Positions 8,522 to 15,178 of a stretch of 26,005 nt of DNA are shown here, in pieces; position 1 is the first letter of the stretch, and every line of letters starts with the position of its first letter. This DNA comes from DAOTOJ01 sp035451285 (GTDB lineage Bacteria; Patescibacteriota; Minisyncoccia; UBA6257; Brennerbacteraceae), in assembly GCA_035451285.1 (NCBI GenBank), contig DAOTOJ010000006.1:1-26005 (forward strand). The letters are read 5' to 3'. The notes below the pieces were generated by a model. The model saw only the letters and a list, made by a program, of their open reading frames with translations. It was not told the DNA's origin and made no database searches. The position numbers and the translations under genes were made by a program.

Positions 8522-8546
8522 TATAATTGATTGGCAAAAACCAATC
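8522..8546 (+). promoter_or_regulatory. Alternative upstream ftsK promoter with hairpin in the leader
   Basis: TATAAT at 8522-8527 lies 19 bp after the palindromic TTGCAA (8497-8502), which is a rather long spacer. Just downstream is a perfect 6-bp hairpin, GATTGG-CAAAAA-CCAATC (8529-8546), which would sit at the 5' end of a leader of about 80 nt. This is a second, weaker candidate start for ftsK. Confidence 0.3.
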
Positions 8547-8581
8547 TTCTTGTTTTGTATTTAATTTATTCAAAAGAGTTG

Positions 8582-8609
8582 TTGTATTTTGGGTTTTTCT
8601 TGATAAAAT
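8582..8609 (+). promoter_or_regulatory. Proximal ftsK promoter, predicted leaderless
   Basis: TTGTAT (8582-8587), a 16-bp spacer and TAAAAT (8604-8609) predict a start near 8616, one base before ATG 8617. The in-frame ATG at 8608 lies inside the -10 box and would not be on this transcript, which is why 8617 was chosen as the ftsK start. Confidence 0.45.
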
Positions 8610-8616
8610 GAATAAA

Positions 8617-10740
8617 ATGGCTAGAAAAAAAAGAAAAAATAGAGGTTTACTAAAACCCAATTTTAATAATAATTTATTAAAACCCAAACTAGATTTAAAG
8701 CCAGTTGTTAAAAGAATAATTATTAGTTTGATTATTCTTTGTTTTGGACTAATCGTAATTTTTAGTTTCTTTGAACTTTCTGGGCCATGGGGTGAAGCAA
8801 TTAATAGCTTTTTAGAAAATCTTTTTGGAATTGGAAAGCTGTTTTTCCCCATTATTTTATTTTTGGTTTCCTATTTAGTTCTTAAAAATGAGCCATCAGA
8901 AAAAAAAGATATTTCCTATCTAAAAATATTTTTAGGAGCATTTTTAATTTTTAATTCCCTACTAGCTTTAATGGATTTAGGATTTGATTATTCAATGGGA
9001 TCGGTTGCTAATTTTTTGATATCTCTTAATAAATTTATAGGATTATGGCCAACGTTTTTAGTATATTTAACTACTCTAGCAATTGGTTTAGTTATTAGTT
9101 TTTGGGACACGTTTGAAGCCAAAAAAGAAAAACAAAAAACAACGCTTTCTCAAAAAGCACTAAATAAAATTGAAAAACCCCAACCCGAGTCTTTAAAACA
9201 AAAATTAGAAACTTTTGAAAAACAGCCTATTTTAGAAGCTAAACCAATCAAACAAGAAAAAGAAAAGCCGGAAATTTTTAAAAGGATTTCTTATAGTAGC
9301 TGGGAGTTCCCACCATTTGATTTACTAGAAGCTGATGGCTCTAAACCTACGGCTGAAAATATTAAGGTTAATTCTCAAATTATTCAAAGAACCTTAGCTG
9401 ATTTTGGGATTTTAGTAGAAATGGGTGATGTATTAGTTGGCCCAACTGTTACCCAATATACCCTAAAGCCAGCTCAAGGCGTAAAACTTTCTAGAATTTC
9501 AGCTTTGCAAAATGATTTAGCTTTAGCTTTAGCAGCTCATCCTTTAAGAATTGAGGCTCCGATACCCGGCAAATCATTAGTTGGAATTGAAGTTCCTAAT
9601 AGAATAGCCTCAATTGTAAGATTAAGGCAATTAATAGAAAATGGAGAGTTTCAAAAATCGCCTTCTCCCTTGACTTTTCCATTAGGAAGAGATGTAGCTG
9701 GTAATCCTGTTTTTTCAGATATCTCTAAGCTTCCACATCTTTTAATTGCTGGAGCAACTGGCAGTGGAAAATCAATTTTTATTCACAGTTTAATTATTTC
9801 TTTACTTTATCGCAATCCTCCGCAGCTTTTGAAGTTAATTTTAATTGATCCCAAAAGAGTTGAGCTTACTTCCTATAGTGAGATTCCTTATCTTTTAACT
9901 CCGGTTATAACCGATGGTAAAAAGGCAATTTCTGCTTTAAGATGGGCAGTAAATGAAATGGAAAGAAGATATGAAATTTTATTAGAAGCGCAAAGTAGGG
10001 ACATTAATTCTTATAATCAAAAATTTAATAAAGAAAAAGAAAAATTGCTACCGCCAATTATTATTATTATTGATGAATTAGCTGATTTAATGAGTATTTA
10101 TGGTAAAGAGCTTGAAGGAGTTATTATTAGACTTTCGCAAATGGCTAGAGCTACTGGAATTCATTTGATTGTTTCAACTCAAAGACCGTCAGTTGAGGTT
10201 ATTACTGGTTTAATTAAAGCCAATATTACTTCCCGCGTAGCTTTTCAAGTTGCTTCCCAGGTTGATTCCAGAACAATTCTGGATTCTGCTGGAGCGGAAA
10301 AGTTATTAGGTAAAGGGGATATGCTTTTTATTTCTTCAGAACTTTCTAAGCCAAGAAGAATCCAGTCGCCATTAGTTAGCGAAAAAGAAGTTGAAAAAGT
10401 TGTTTCTTATATTAAGAAAACTGCTAAGAAATTTGCTACCGAAATTGAGACAGAATCATTGGATTTTGACGAAGAAATTTTAAGCGAAGAAATTGATTTG
10501 TTGGACGTTGAAGAAGACGAATTATATAATCAGGCTTATAAATTGGTGGTTGAAACTCAGAAAGCCTCAGCTTCCTTTTTACAAAGAAGATTGAGAATTG
10601 GTTATGCTAGGGCAGCTAGACTTCTTGATTTATTAGAATCTAGAGGGGTAATTGGGCCGATTCAAGGAGCAAAACCCAGAGAAGTTTATATCTCCAAAGA
10701 AAATAAGTTAGAGAGTAATTCGAATTTAAATAATGATTGA
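8617..10740 (+). CDS. ftsK: DNA translocase FtsK/SpoIIIE
   Basis: With the start at 8617 the product is 707 aa. It pumps chromosome DNA through the closing septum. Four transmembrane helices lie in the first 170 residues, followed by a short charged linker (much shorter than in E. coli, like SpoIIIE/SftA types). The RecA-like motor follows, with Walker A GATGSGKS (379-386) and Walker B IIIIIDELADLM (Asp486, Glu487). A C-terminal winged-helix gamma domain (ASFLQRRLRIGYARAARLLDLLE) normally reads polar KOPS-type sequences. An upstream in-frame extension to 8527 is possible but its residues do not look conserved. The stop is TGA followed at once by TAA. The 3' end overlaps the next gene by 8 nt. 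Confidence 0.95.
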   Translation: MARKKRKNRGLLKPNFNNNLLKPKLDLKPVVKRIIISLIILCFGLIVIFSFFELSGPWGEAINSFLENLFGIGKLFFPIILFLVSYLVLKNEPSEKKDISYLKIFLGAFLIFNSLLALMDLGFDYSMGSVANFLISLNKFIGLWPTFLVYLTTLAIGLVISFWDTFEAKKEKQKTTLSQKALNKIEKPQPESLKQKLETFEKQPILEAKPIKQEKEKPEIFKRISYSSWEFPPFDLLEADGSKPTAENIKVNSQIIQRTLADFGILVEMGDVLVGPTVTQYTLKPAQGVKLSRISALQNDLALALAAHPLRIEAPIPGKSLVGIEVPNRIASIVRLRQLIENGEFQKSPSPLTFPLGRDVAGNPVFSDISKLPHLLIAGATGSGKSIFIHSLIISLLYRNPPQLLKLILIDPKRVELTSYSEIPYLLTPVITDGKKAISALRWAVNEMERRYEILLEAQSRDINSYNQKFNKEKEKLLPPIIIIIDELADLMSIYGKELEGVIIRLSQMARATGIHLIVSTQRPSVEVITGLIKANITSRVAFQVASQVDSRTILDSAGAEKLLGKGDMLFISSELSKPRRIQSPLVSEKEVEKVVSYIKKTAKKFATEIETESLDFDEEILSEEIDLLDVEEDELYNQAYKLVVETQKASASFLQRRLRIGYARAARLLDLLESRGVIGPIQGAKPREVYISKENKLESNSNLNND

Positions 10741-11371
10741 TAATAATTTAAAAGAAAAAAATTTAAGCGAGATTTTGAAAGAAGCTAGAGAAAAAAATAA
10801 TTTGTCTTTAGAAGAATTTTCTCGAAAGCTTCAAGTTTCCCAATGGATAATTCAAAACTTAGAAAATGAAGAATTTCAAAAATTGCCAGCTGACCCTTAT
10901 GTTTTTTCGATTCTAAAAAAATATTCCCAGTATTTTGATTTTGACTTTGAGTTTTTAAAAGAATTATGGTTTAAATCTAAAAACAATTTTTCTAAAAGCG
11001 ACACTTTGCCACCAAATCGTTTTAAAACCCAAAACTCTTTTAATATTAAAATTCATCCGGCAATTATTATTTTTATTGTTGTTTTTGTTTTTATATTAGT
11101 TCAAGTTTTTAATTTTATAAAAACCCCAGAAATTGTTTTAGAAAATATTCCTAAGGTTACAACTAGTAGTGTTCTAAATTTAACCGGTTATGTTTCTGGA
11201 GAAATTAAAAATTTGGTTATTAATGGCGAAAAGATAAATTTAGAAGATAAAAATAAATTTTCTTATGAACTAGTTTTAAAACCGGGAATTAATCTTTTAG
11301 ATTTAAAAGCTACTAATTTTATTAATAAAGAAGGTCTATTAAAAACTGAGATAATTTATCAACCTAGATAA
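10733..11371 (+). CDS. RodZ-like HTH membrane protein
   Basis: This 212-aa protein has an N-terminal Xre-type helix-turn-helix (about 10-72, LSEILKEAREKNNLSLEEFS and LPADPYVFSILKKY), the HTH_25 arrangement of RodZ. A basic linker, one transmembrane helix (about 109-128) and an extracytoplasmic beta-rich domain of about 80 residues (PEIVLENIPKV, LTGYVSGEIKNLVINGE, KPGINLLDLKATN) follow. That last domain resembles an Ig-like fold. RodZ links MreB filaments to the membrane in other bacteria. No mreB is in this window, so a cell-shape or division role is inference supported by the 8-nt overlap with ftsK. The aromatic DNA-contact region may instead bind protein. Confidence 0.8.
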   Translation: MIDNNLKEKNLSEILKEAREKNNLSLEEFSRKLQVSQWIIQNLENEEFQKLPADPYVFSILKKYSQYFDFDFEFLKELWFKSKNNFSKSDTLPPNRFKTQNSFNIKIHPAIIIFIVVFVFILVQVFNFIKTPEIVLENIPKVTTSSVLNLTGYVSGEIKNLVINGEKINLEDKNKFSYELVLKPGINLLDLKATNFINKEGLLKTEIIYQPR

Positions 11372-11374
11372 AAA

Positions 11375-11383
11375 TGTTATAAT
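11375..11383 (+). promoter_or_regulatory. Extended -10 promoter of recA
   Basis: TGTTATAAT matches the extended -10 consensus exactly, with TATAAT at 11378-11383. The expected start near 11390 leaves a 14-nt leader before the recA ATG at 11404. The leader has no Shine-Dalgarno. No LexA-type SOS box is evident in the 32-nt gap. Confidence 0.5.
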
Positions 11384-11403
11384 AAATCAATTAATTAAAA
11401 TTT

Positions 11404-12411
11404 ATGACCAAAAAACAAATTAAAAAAGAATCTCAAGATTTAGAAGAAGTTATAAAAGAAATTCAAACTCGTTACGGAGAAGGAGCAATTATGAAATTAG
11501 GAGAAGTTGGAAAAGTAGACGTTGACGCTATTCCAACTGGTTCTATTTCTTTAGATATCGCTTTAGGTGTAGGTGGTGTTCCTAGGGGCAGGATAATTGA
11601 AATTTACGGCCCAGAATCATCCGGAAAAACAACTTTGGCCTTGCATATTGTAGCTCAAGCTCAAAAAAATGGAGGAAAAGCAGCCTTTATTGATGCGGAG
11701 CACGCTCTTGATCCAGAATATGCTAAAAGAATTGGGGTTAAGATAGACGACCTTATTATTTCTCAGCCAGACAGTGGAGAACAAGCTTTGGAAATCGTAG
11801 AAACTTTAGTAAAAAGCAAGGAAATTGATGTGATTATTGTTGATTCAGTTGCGGCTTTAACTCCCCAAGCTGAAATTGAAGGAGAAATGGGTGCCCAATT
11901 TATAGGATTACAGGCTAGATTAATGTCTCAAGCTCTAAGAAAATTAACTGCTATAGCTTCTAAGACTAAAACCGTTGTTATTTTTATTAATCAAATTAGA
12001 ATGCAAATTGGGGTCTATGGGAATCCTGAGACAACTCCTGGAGGTAAAGCTCTTAAATTCTATTCTTCAGTAAGAATTGAGGTTAGGAGGATAGCTCAAA
12101 TTAAAAAAGGAGAAGAGGTGATTGGTAATCGAATTAAAGCCAAAGTTGTTAAAAATAAAGTAGCTCCTCCATTTAAAGTTGCGGAATTTGATATTTTATA
12201 TAACCAAGGAATTTCTTACGAAGGAGATTTATTAATGACAGCTTTAAAATACAACATAGTTACCAGAAGTGGTTCAACTTATTCTTTTAATTCTCAAAAA
12301 TTAGGAGTTGGCTATGAAGCTTCAGTTAATTTCTTAAAAGAACATTCCGATATTTCCAGAGAGATTTTTAATACTCTTAAAAAAGCCTTAAAGCAGGTTC
12401 CTAAAACATAA
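11404..12411 (+). CDS. recA: Recombinase RecA
   Basis: This 335-aa recombinase polymerises on single-stranded DNA and catalyses strand exchange. It has Walker A GPESSGKT (69-76), the DAEHALDPEYAKRIG segment with the catalytic Glu region, Walker B VIIVDSVAAL, and the L2 DNA-binding loop FINQIRMQIGVYGNPETTPGG. A KYNIVTRSGS-type C-terminal domain closes the protein. The acidic C-terminal tail of E. coli RecA is absent, and the protein ends in KQVPKT. By known biochemistry the acidic tail restrains activity, so the short form may be less regulated (inference). It has its own extended -10 promoter. Confidence 0.97.
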   Translation: MTKKQIKKESQDLEEVIKEIQTRYGEGAIMKLGEVGKVDVDAIPTGSISLDIALGVGGVPRGRIIEIYGPESSGKTTLALHIVAQAQKNGGKAAFIDAEHALDPEYAKRIGVKIDDLIISQPDSGEQALEIVETLVKSKEIDVIIVDSVAALTPQAEIEGEMGAQFIGLQARLMSQALRKLTAIASKTKTVVIFINQIRMQIGVYGNPETTPGGKALKFYSSVRIEVRRIAQIKKGEEVIGNRIKAKVVKNKVAPPFKVAEFDILYNQGISYEGDLLMTALKYNIVTRSGSTYSFNSQKLGVGYEASVNFLKEHSDISREIFNTLKKALKQVPKT

Positions 12412-12479
12412 GACGATATTTATAATTGTATTAGATCTTTTATATAATATTTACCTTGATTATAAGCAGTTATAACTAG

Positions 12480-12508
12480 TTGATTTATACTTTGAAAAAT
12501 GATATTAT
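12480..12508 (+). promoter_or_regulatory. Promoter of the rpsF-ssb-rpsR operon
   Basis: TTGATT (12480-12485), a 17-bp spacer and TATTAT (12503-12508) place the expected start near 12515, leaving only about 3 nt before the rpsF ATG at 12518. Other A+T-rich -10-like hexamers occur in the 106-nt gap after recA, such as TATAAT near 12421-12435, but none has as good a -35. Confidence 0.5.
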
Positions 12509-12517
12509 TAAATAATT

Positions 12518-13024
12518 ATGGTTAATAAAACTTACAAAATTGATTTTTGGATTAGAGAAACTCCAACTGGTGAGATTGATTTTATTAGTATTGATAAATT
12601 AAAGAAAAAAATTGAACAAGCCGAAGGTCAAATCCTAGAAGTTATGCCTTGCCAAAATAGAAAGTTAGCCTATAGAGTCAAGAAAATTCAAGAGGCAACT
12701 TGGGGTGAAATTATTTTTCAAATGCCATCTGAAAAATTAACGAAATTTTTGGACTCCTTGAAGTACGACCAAGAAATTTTAAGAAAAACAATTTTGGAAT
12801 TTAAAGATTATTCCAAAGAACCAAACTCTAAAGTTTCGAAACGTCATTTAGAAATAGAAAAGTCTAGCGAAGAGCTTTCTAAAAAAAATAATAATGATCA
12901 AGAACAGCAAGAGGAACAAGAAATTAAATCATCGGACTTAGATTTCAAAAAATCGGAAATTTCTGAAACTAATTTCGATGAAAAATTAGACAGAATTTTA
13001 AATTTAGAAAATTTAGATAATTAA
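12518..13024 (+). CDS. rpsF: 30S ribosomal protein bS6
   Basis: This 168-aa protein binds 16S rRNA with bS18 in the 30S platform. The ferredoxin-like core (about 1-100) shows KLKKKIEQAEGQILEV, NRKLAYRVKKIQEATWGEIIFQM and a closing DQEILRKTILEF strand, all typical of bS6. The usual length is about 95-135 residues. Here about 65 extra residues form a highly charged, low-complexity tail rich in Glu, Lys, Gln and Asn. It heads the standard rpsF-ssb-rpsR order, which supports the call. Translation probably starts on a nearly leaderless mRNA. Confidence 0.93.
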   Translation: MVNKTYKIDFWIRETPTGEIDFISIDKLKKKIEQAEGQILEVMPCQNRKLAYRVKKIQEATWGEIIFQMPSEKLTKFLDSLKYDQEILRKTILEFKDYSKEPNSKVSKRHLEIEKSSEELSKKNNNDQEQQEEQEIKSSDLDFKKSEISETNFDEKLDRILNLENLDN

Positions 13025-13034
13025 AAATTAAAAC

Positions 13035-13478
13035 ATGAATCTAAATAAAGTTTTTTTAATAGGCAGAGTAACTCGCGATATCGAATTGAAGTCTTTATCT
13101 TCTGGGCAAACTGTTGCTAATTTAGGATTAGCCACTAATAGGGTCTATATTGATAAAAATGGAGAGCGAAAAGAAGAAACTGAGTTTCATAGCGTAGTTG
13201 TTTATGGAAGGCAAGCTGAAATTTGTAAACAATACCTTAATAAGGGTAGTCTAGTATTAATTGAAGGAAGATTAAGAACTAGAAATTGGGATACTCCGTC
13301 TGGCGAAAAAAGATATATGACAGAAATAATTGCCGAAAGAATTCAACTAGGACCCAAAAGTGCTAATCAAATGCCCTTAACCAATAAAGAGCAATCCGAA
13401 TCTCAAGGAATCAATAATCAACCGGAAGTTGAAGAAGAATTACCAGAACTTGATATTAATAATGATTTACCATTTTAA
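13035..13478 (+). CDS. ssb: Single-stranded DNA-binding protein
   Basis: This 147-aa protein has an OB fold over about residues 1-105, starting MNLNKVFLIGRVTRDIELK, with the NRVYIDKNGERKEETEFHSVVVYG and LVLIEGRLRTRNWDTPSGEKRY signatures of bacterial SSB. A Gln/Asn/Glu-rich linker leads to the acidic tip NNDLPF, the protein-interaction peptide that in other bacteria recruits RecG, RecO and other partners. recG is also in this window. It is placed 10 nt after rpsF in the conserved ribosomal operon. Confidence 0.95.
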   Translation: MNLNKVFLIGRVTRDIELKSLSSGQTVANLGLATNRVYIDKNGERKEETEFHSVVVYGRQAEICKQYLNKGSLVLIEGRLRTRNWDTPSGEKRYMTEIIAERIQLGPKSANQMPLTNKEQSESQGINNQPEVEEELPELDINNDLPF

Positions 13479-13496
13479 TTAATTTTTTAAACTATA

Positions 13497-13700
13497 ATGA
13501 CTAATAAACAACATTGTTATTTTTGCGGCAGAGGAGATGTTAATTACCAAGATGTTGAAACCTTAAAAAAGTTTTTATCCCCCTCTTATAAAATAAAACC
13601 CAGAGAAAAAACTGGGTTATGTTCTAAACATCAAAGACAGTTAGCTAAGTCTGTAAAATTAGCGCGTCAATTAGCGCTTTTACCATATTTATCAGAGTAA
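13497..13700 (+). CDS. rpsR: 30S ribosomal protein bS18 (zinc-binding form)
   Basis: This 67-aa partner of bS6 on the 30S platform shows the core VETLKKFLSPSYKIKPREKTGLCSKHQRQLAKSVKLARQLALLPY. Cys7 and Cys10 (CYFC), with Cys42 and His45 (CSKH), make a likely zinc site of the C+ type found in some bacteria. It lies 18 nt after ssb, in the standard order. Its stop is 14 nt from that of the convergent rplT, with no convincing terminator between them. Confidence 0.95.
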   Translation: MTNKQHCYFCGRGDVNYQDVETLKKFLSPSYKIKPREKTGLCSKHQRQLAKSVKLARQLALLPYLSE

Positions 13701-13714
13701 AGAATAGGAAAACT

Positions 13715-14062
13715 TTAAGCTTTCAAGCTAGAAATAATATTTTTCATTATTTCTGGTTTTTCTTGGGAAAGTTGAGCTAAAATTTTTCTATCTATTAAAA
13801 TACTATTTTGCTTTAAAAGATAAATAAATTTAGAATAAGTTATATTATTATTTCTTAAATAAGCATTTAATTGCACTTGCCACAATCTTCTTTTTTCTCT
13901 TTTTTTGGTTTTTCTACCAGTATATTGATGGCTATAAGCATGAAGTAAGCGTTCTTTAGCTTGTCTTTCTTTATTTTTTGAAGAACCTCTAAAACCCTTA
14001 GTTTGTTTTAAAATTTTTTCTCTTTTTTTAGTAGCAATTTTTCCTCTTTTAACTCTAGTCAT
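13715..14062 (-). CDS. rplT: 50S ribosomal protein bL20
   Basis: This 115-aa protein is an early assembly protein of the 50S subunit. The long basic N-terminal extension opens MTRVKRGKIATKKREKILKQTKGFRG, followed by HAYSHQYTGRKTKKREKRRLWQVQLNAYLR and a C-terminal globular domain. The length is typical. It is the last gene of infC-rpmI-rplT, 8 nt after rpmI. In several bacteria L20 represses this operon through an mRNA pseudoknot, but I cannot see such a structure clearly here. The start is preceded by TTAATTAAAAATATG, with no Shine-Dalgarno. Confidence 0.97.
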   Translation of the reverse strand: MTRVKRGKIATKKREKILKQTKGFRGSSKNKERQAKERLLHAYSHQYTGRKTKKREKRRLWQVQLNAYLRNNNITYSKFIYLLKQNSILIDRKILAQLSQEKPEIMKNIISSLKA

Positions 14063-14070
14063 ATTTTTAA

Positions 14071-14259
14071 TTAAAGATATTTTTTAGTTATTTTTTTAAA
14101 AATTGGATTTTCAATTTCGATTCGTGGTTTTCTTTTGCTTCTTCGTTCGTTTCCAGTCTCCTTAGCTTTTAAATGACCTTGTTGAGCTGACCTTCTGATA
14201 ATTTTTTTATTTTTAGTAACTCTTAATCTTTTATGAGCTAAATTTAATTTTTTTTCCAT
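14071..14259 (-). CDS. rpmI: 50S ribosomal protein bL35
   Basis: This 62-aa, strongly basic protein fits bL35: an HKRLRVTKNKKIIRR segment near the N-terminus followed by GHLKAKETGNERRSKRKPR. The N-terminal KTHK motif is altered to LAHK, and the C-terminus is a few residues longer than usual. The call is supported by its position between infC and rplT, which is nearly universal. It lies 6 nt after the infC stop and uses an AAAAATATATG start. Confidence 0.93.
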   Translation of the reverse strand: MEKKLNLAHKRLRVTKNKKIIRRSAQQGHLKAKETGNERRSKRKPRIEIENPIFKKITKKYL

Positions 14260-14265
14260 ATATTT

Positions 14266-14784
14266 TTAAGCTTTGCTAATTAAAACCATTAGATTAGAAG
14301 CGGTTTTTCTTTGATTTATAATTTTATAATTAGTTTTTAAAAGCGACAATAATTCCTCTAATTTTTTAGTTAATAATTCCTCTCTTCTTAAATCCCTTCT
14401 ACCTTTGAAAAATATTATTATTTGAACATTAATTTCTTCTTGTAAAAATTTATCAATTTGTTTAGCTTTAGTTTCTAAATCGTGAATTTGGCTAGAAGTC
14501 CTAATCTTAATCGTTTTTAATTCTTCTCTTTTTCCTCCTTTGTTTTTTTGCTGGATTTTTTGTTGCTGATACTTGAATTTTGAGAAATTAATTAGTTTAA
14601 CAATCGGTAAATCTGCTTGTGATATTTCAACTAAATCTAAATTTTTATCTTGAGCCAATTTTTTAGCCTCTTCAATCTGAAATATTCCTAAATTTTTACC
14701 AGTATCATCTAACAATCTTATTTTATCAGCTTTAATGGCTTCATTAACTTTAAATGTTGGTTGAATTTTTTTTTGTTTGTTCAA
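14266..14784 (-). CDS. infC: Translation initiation factor IF-3 (non-ATG start)
   Basis: IF-3 binds the 30S subunit and proofreads start-codon selection. The N domain (FKVNEAIKADKIRLLDDTGKNLG and LDLVEI), the basic linker helix and the C domain (LKTIKIRTSSQIHDLETKAKQID, IIIFFKGRRDLRREE) are all recognisable. No in-frame ATG precedes the conserved region. The frame stays open back to a GTG at 14862, but that lies inside the T arm of tmRNA. The TTG at 14784 gives 172 residues with about 11 before the conserved VNE, like other IF-3s. AUU codons at 14820 and 14826 are alternatives, AUU being the start of E. coli infC. A TTGATA, 19-bp, TATAAC promoter-like pair sits just upstream. Confidence 0.9.
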   Translation of the reverse strand: MNKQKKIQPTFKVNEAIKADKIRLLDDTGKNLGIFQIEEAKKLAQDKNLDLVEISQADLPIVKLINFSKFKYQQQKIQQKNKGGKREELKTIKIRTSSQIHDLETKAKQIDKFLQEEINVQIIIFFKGRRDLRREELLTKKLEELLSLLKTNYKIINQRKTASNLMVLISKA

Positions 14785-14837
14785 TTTTGTTATATCGATT
14801 TTATTATCTTGATTATCAATAGAAATTATTTGGGATG

Positions 14838-15178
14838 TGGAGATGGTGGGATTTGAACCCACGTCCCTTAACTAAAAATTAAAGCATTCTACAAGCTTAG
14901 TTTGGTTTCTAATAAAGAAAATAGTAAAAACCAAACAAAATCTATTTTCCCTATGCCTTAATTTCGGAAATAATTTTGGCAGGATTATTTCCTATCTTGA
15001 TATTTTACACCCTGAACGTTTATCAAGAATAGACGCTGGATGCTTAGGCGACAGCTAAAGCTGGCCTAAGAGAAAAAGTGTTATTGGCACTTTTAATCGA
15101 TTCTGAAAGTTTTGTGAGATTTCAGAATACTCAGCTTGCTTGCTTTAATTTAAGCTAAGGTCGATTCCTATCATCCCC
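14838..15178 (-). ncRNA. ssrA: Transfer-messenger RNA (tmRNA)
   Basis: tmRNA rescues stalled ribosomes with SmpB. On the minus strand the 5' end GGGGATG pairs with CATCTCC at the 3' end (one G-U pair), and the T arm GGACGTGGGTTCAAATCCC is canonical. A perfect 11-bp long-range helix joins 15141-15151 to 14876-14886. A 9-bp PK1 stem is formed by 15120-15128 with 15100-15108. Interleaved stems 14900-14908/14928-14936 and 14917-14924/14942-14949 form a pseudoknot near the 3' side. The tag frame lies between. The CCA is not encoded (the discriminator A is followed by CA then TCCC), unlike the window's tRNA. The 5' 24 nt overlap the end of smpB. The RNA is a one-piece type of about 341 nt. Confidence 0.96.
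15044..15088 (-). other. tmRNA proteolysis-tag reading frame
   Basis: After the PK1 hairpin and the A-rich TTAAAAGT, the resume codon GCC opens a 14-codon frame ending in TAA. It encodes ANNTFSLRPALAVA. The opening AN resembles E. coli ANDENYALAA, and the hydrophobic alanine-rich end is what ClpX-type unfoldases recognise. The terminal residues are AVA rather than LAA. Confidence 0.85.

Noticed and set aside
8529..8546. Hairpin GATTGG/CCAATC as an intrinsic terminator
   Set aside because: It lies between divergent genes, where no transcript needs to end, and the following T-run is interrupted and the stem short.
8527..8616. Longer ftsK N-terminus starting at 8527
   Set aside because: The start ATG sits directly on a TATAAT box, the extra residues look like translated spacer, and a better promoter lies just before 8617.
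8508..8852. 114-codon minus-strand frame over the ftsK start
   Set aside because: It overlaps the conserved FtsK N-terminal membrane helices and promoter, and its translation is a mirror of hydrophobic codons.
10738..10740. UGA read as glycine (code 25)
   Set aside because: The ftsK frame ends at this TGA and is closed by TAA in the next codon. Other genes use GGN for Gly with no internal TGA, so code 11 fits.
13701..13714. Terminator between rpsR and rplT
   Set aside because: Only a 5-bp AGCTT/AAGCT inverted repeat with a 2-nt loop is present and no T-run follows.
14785..14862. infC starting at GTG 14862
   Set aside because: The GTG is in the T arm of tmRNA, and the residues it adds include translated tRNA-like sequence (GSNPTIS).
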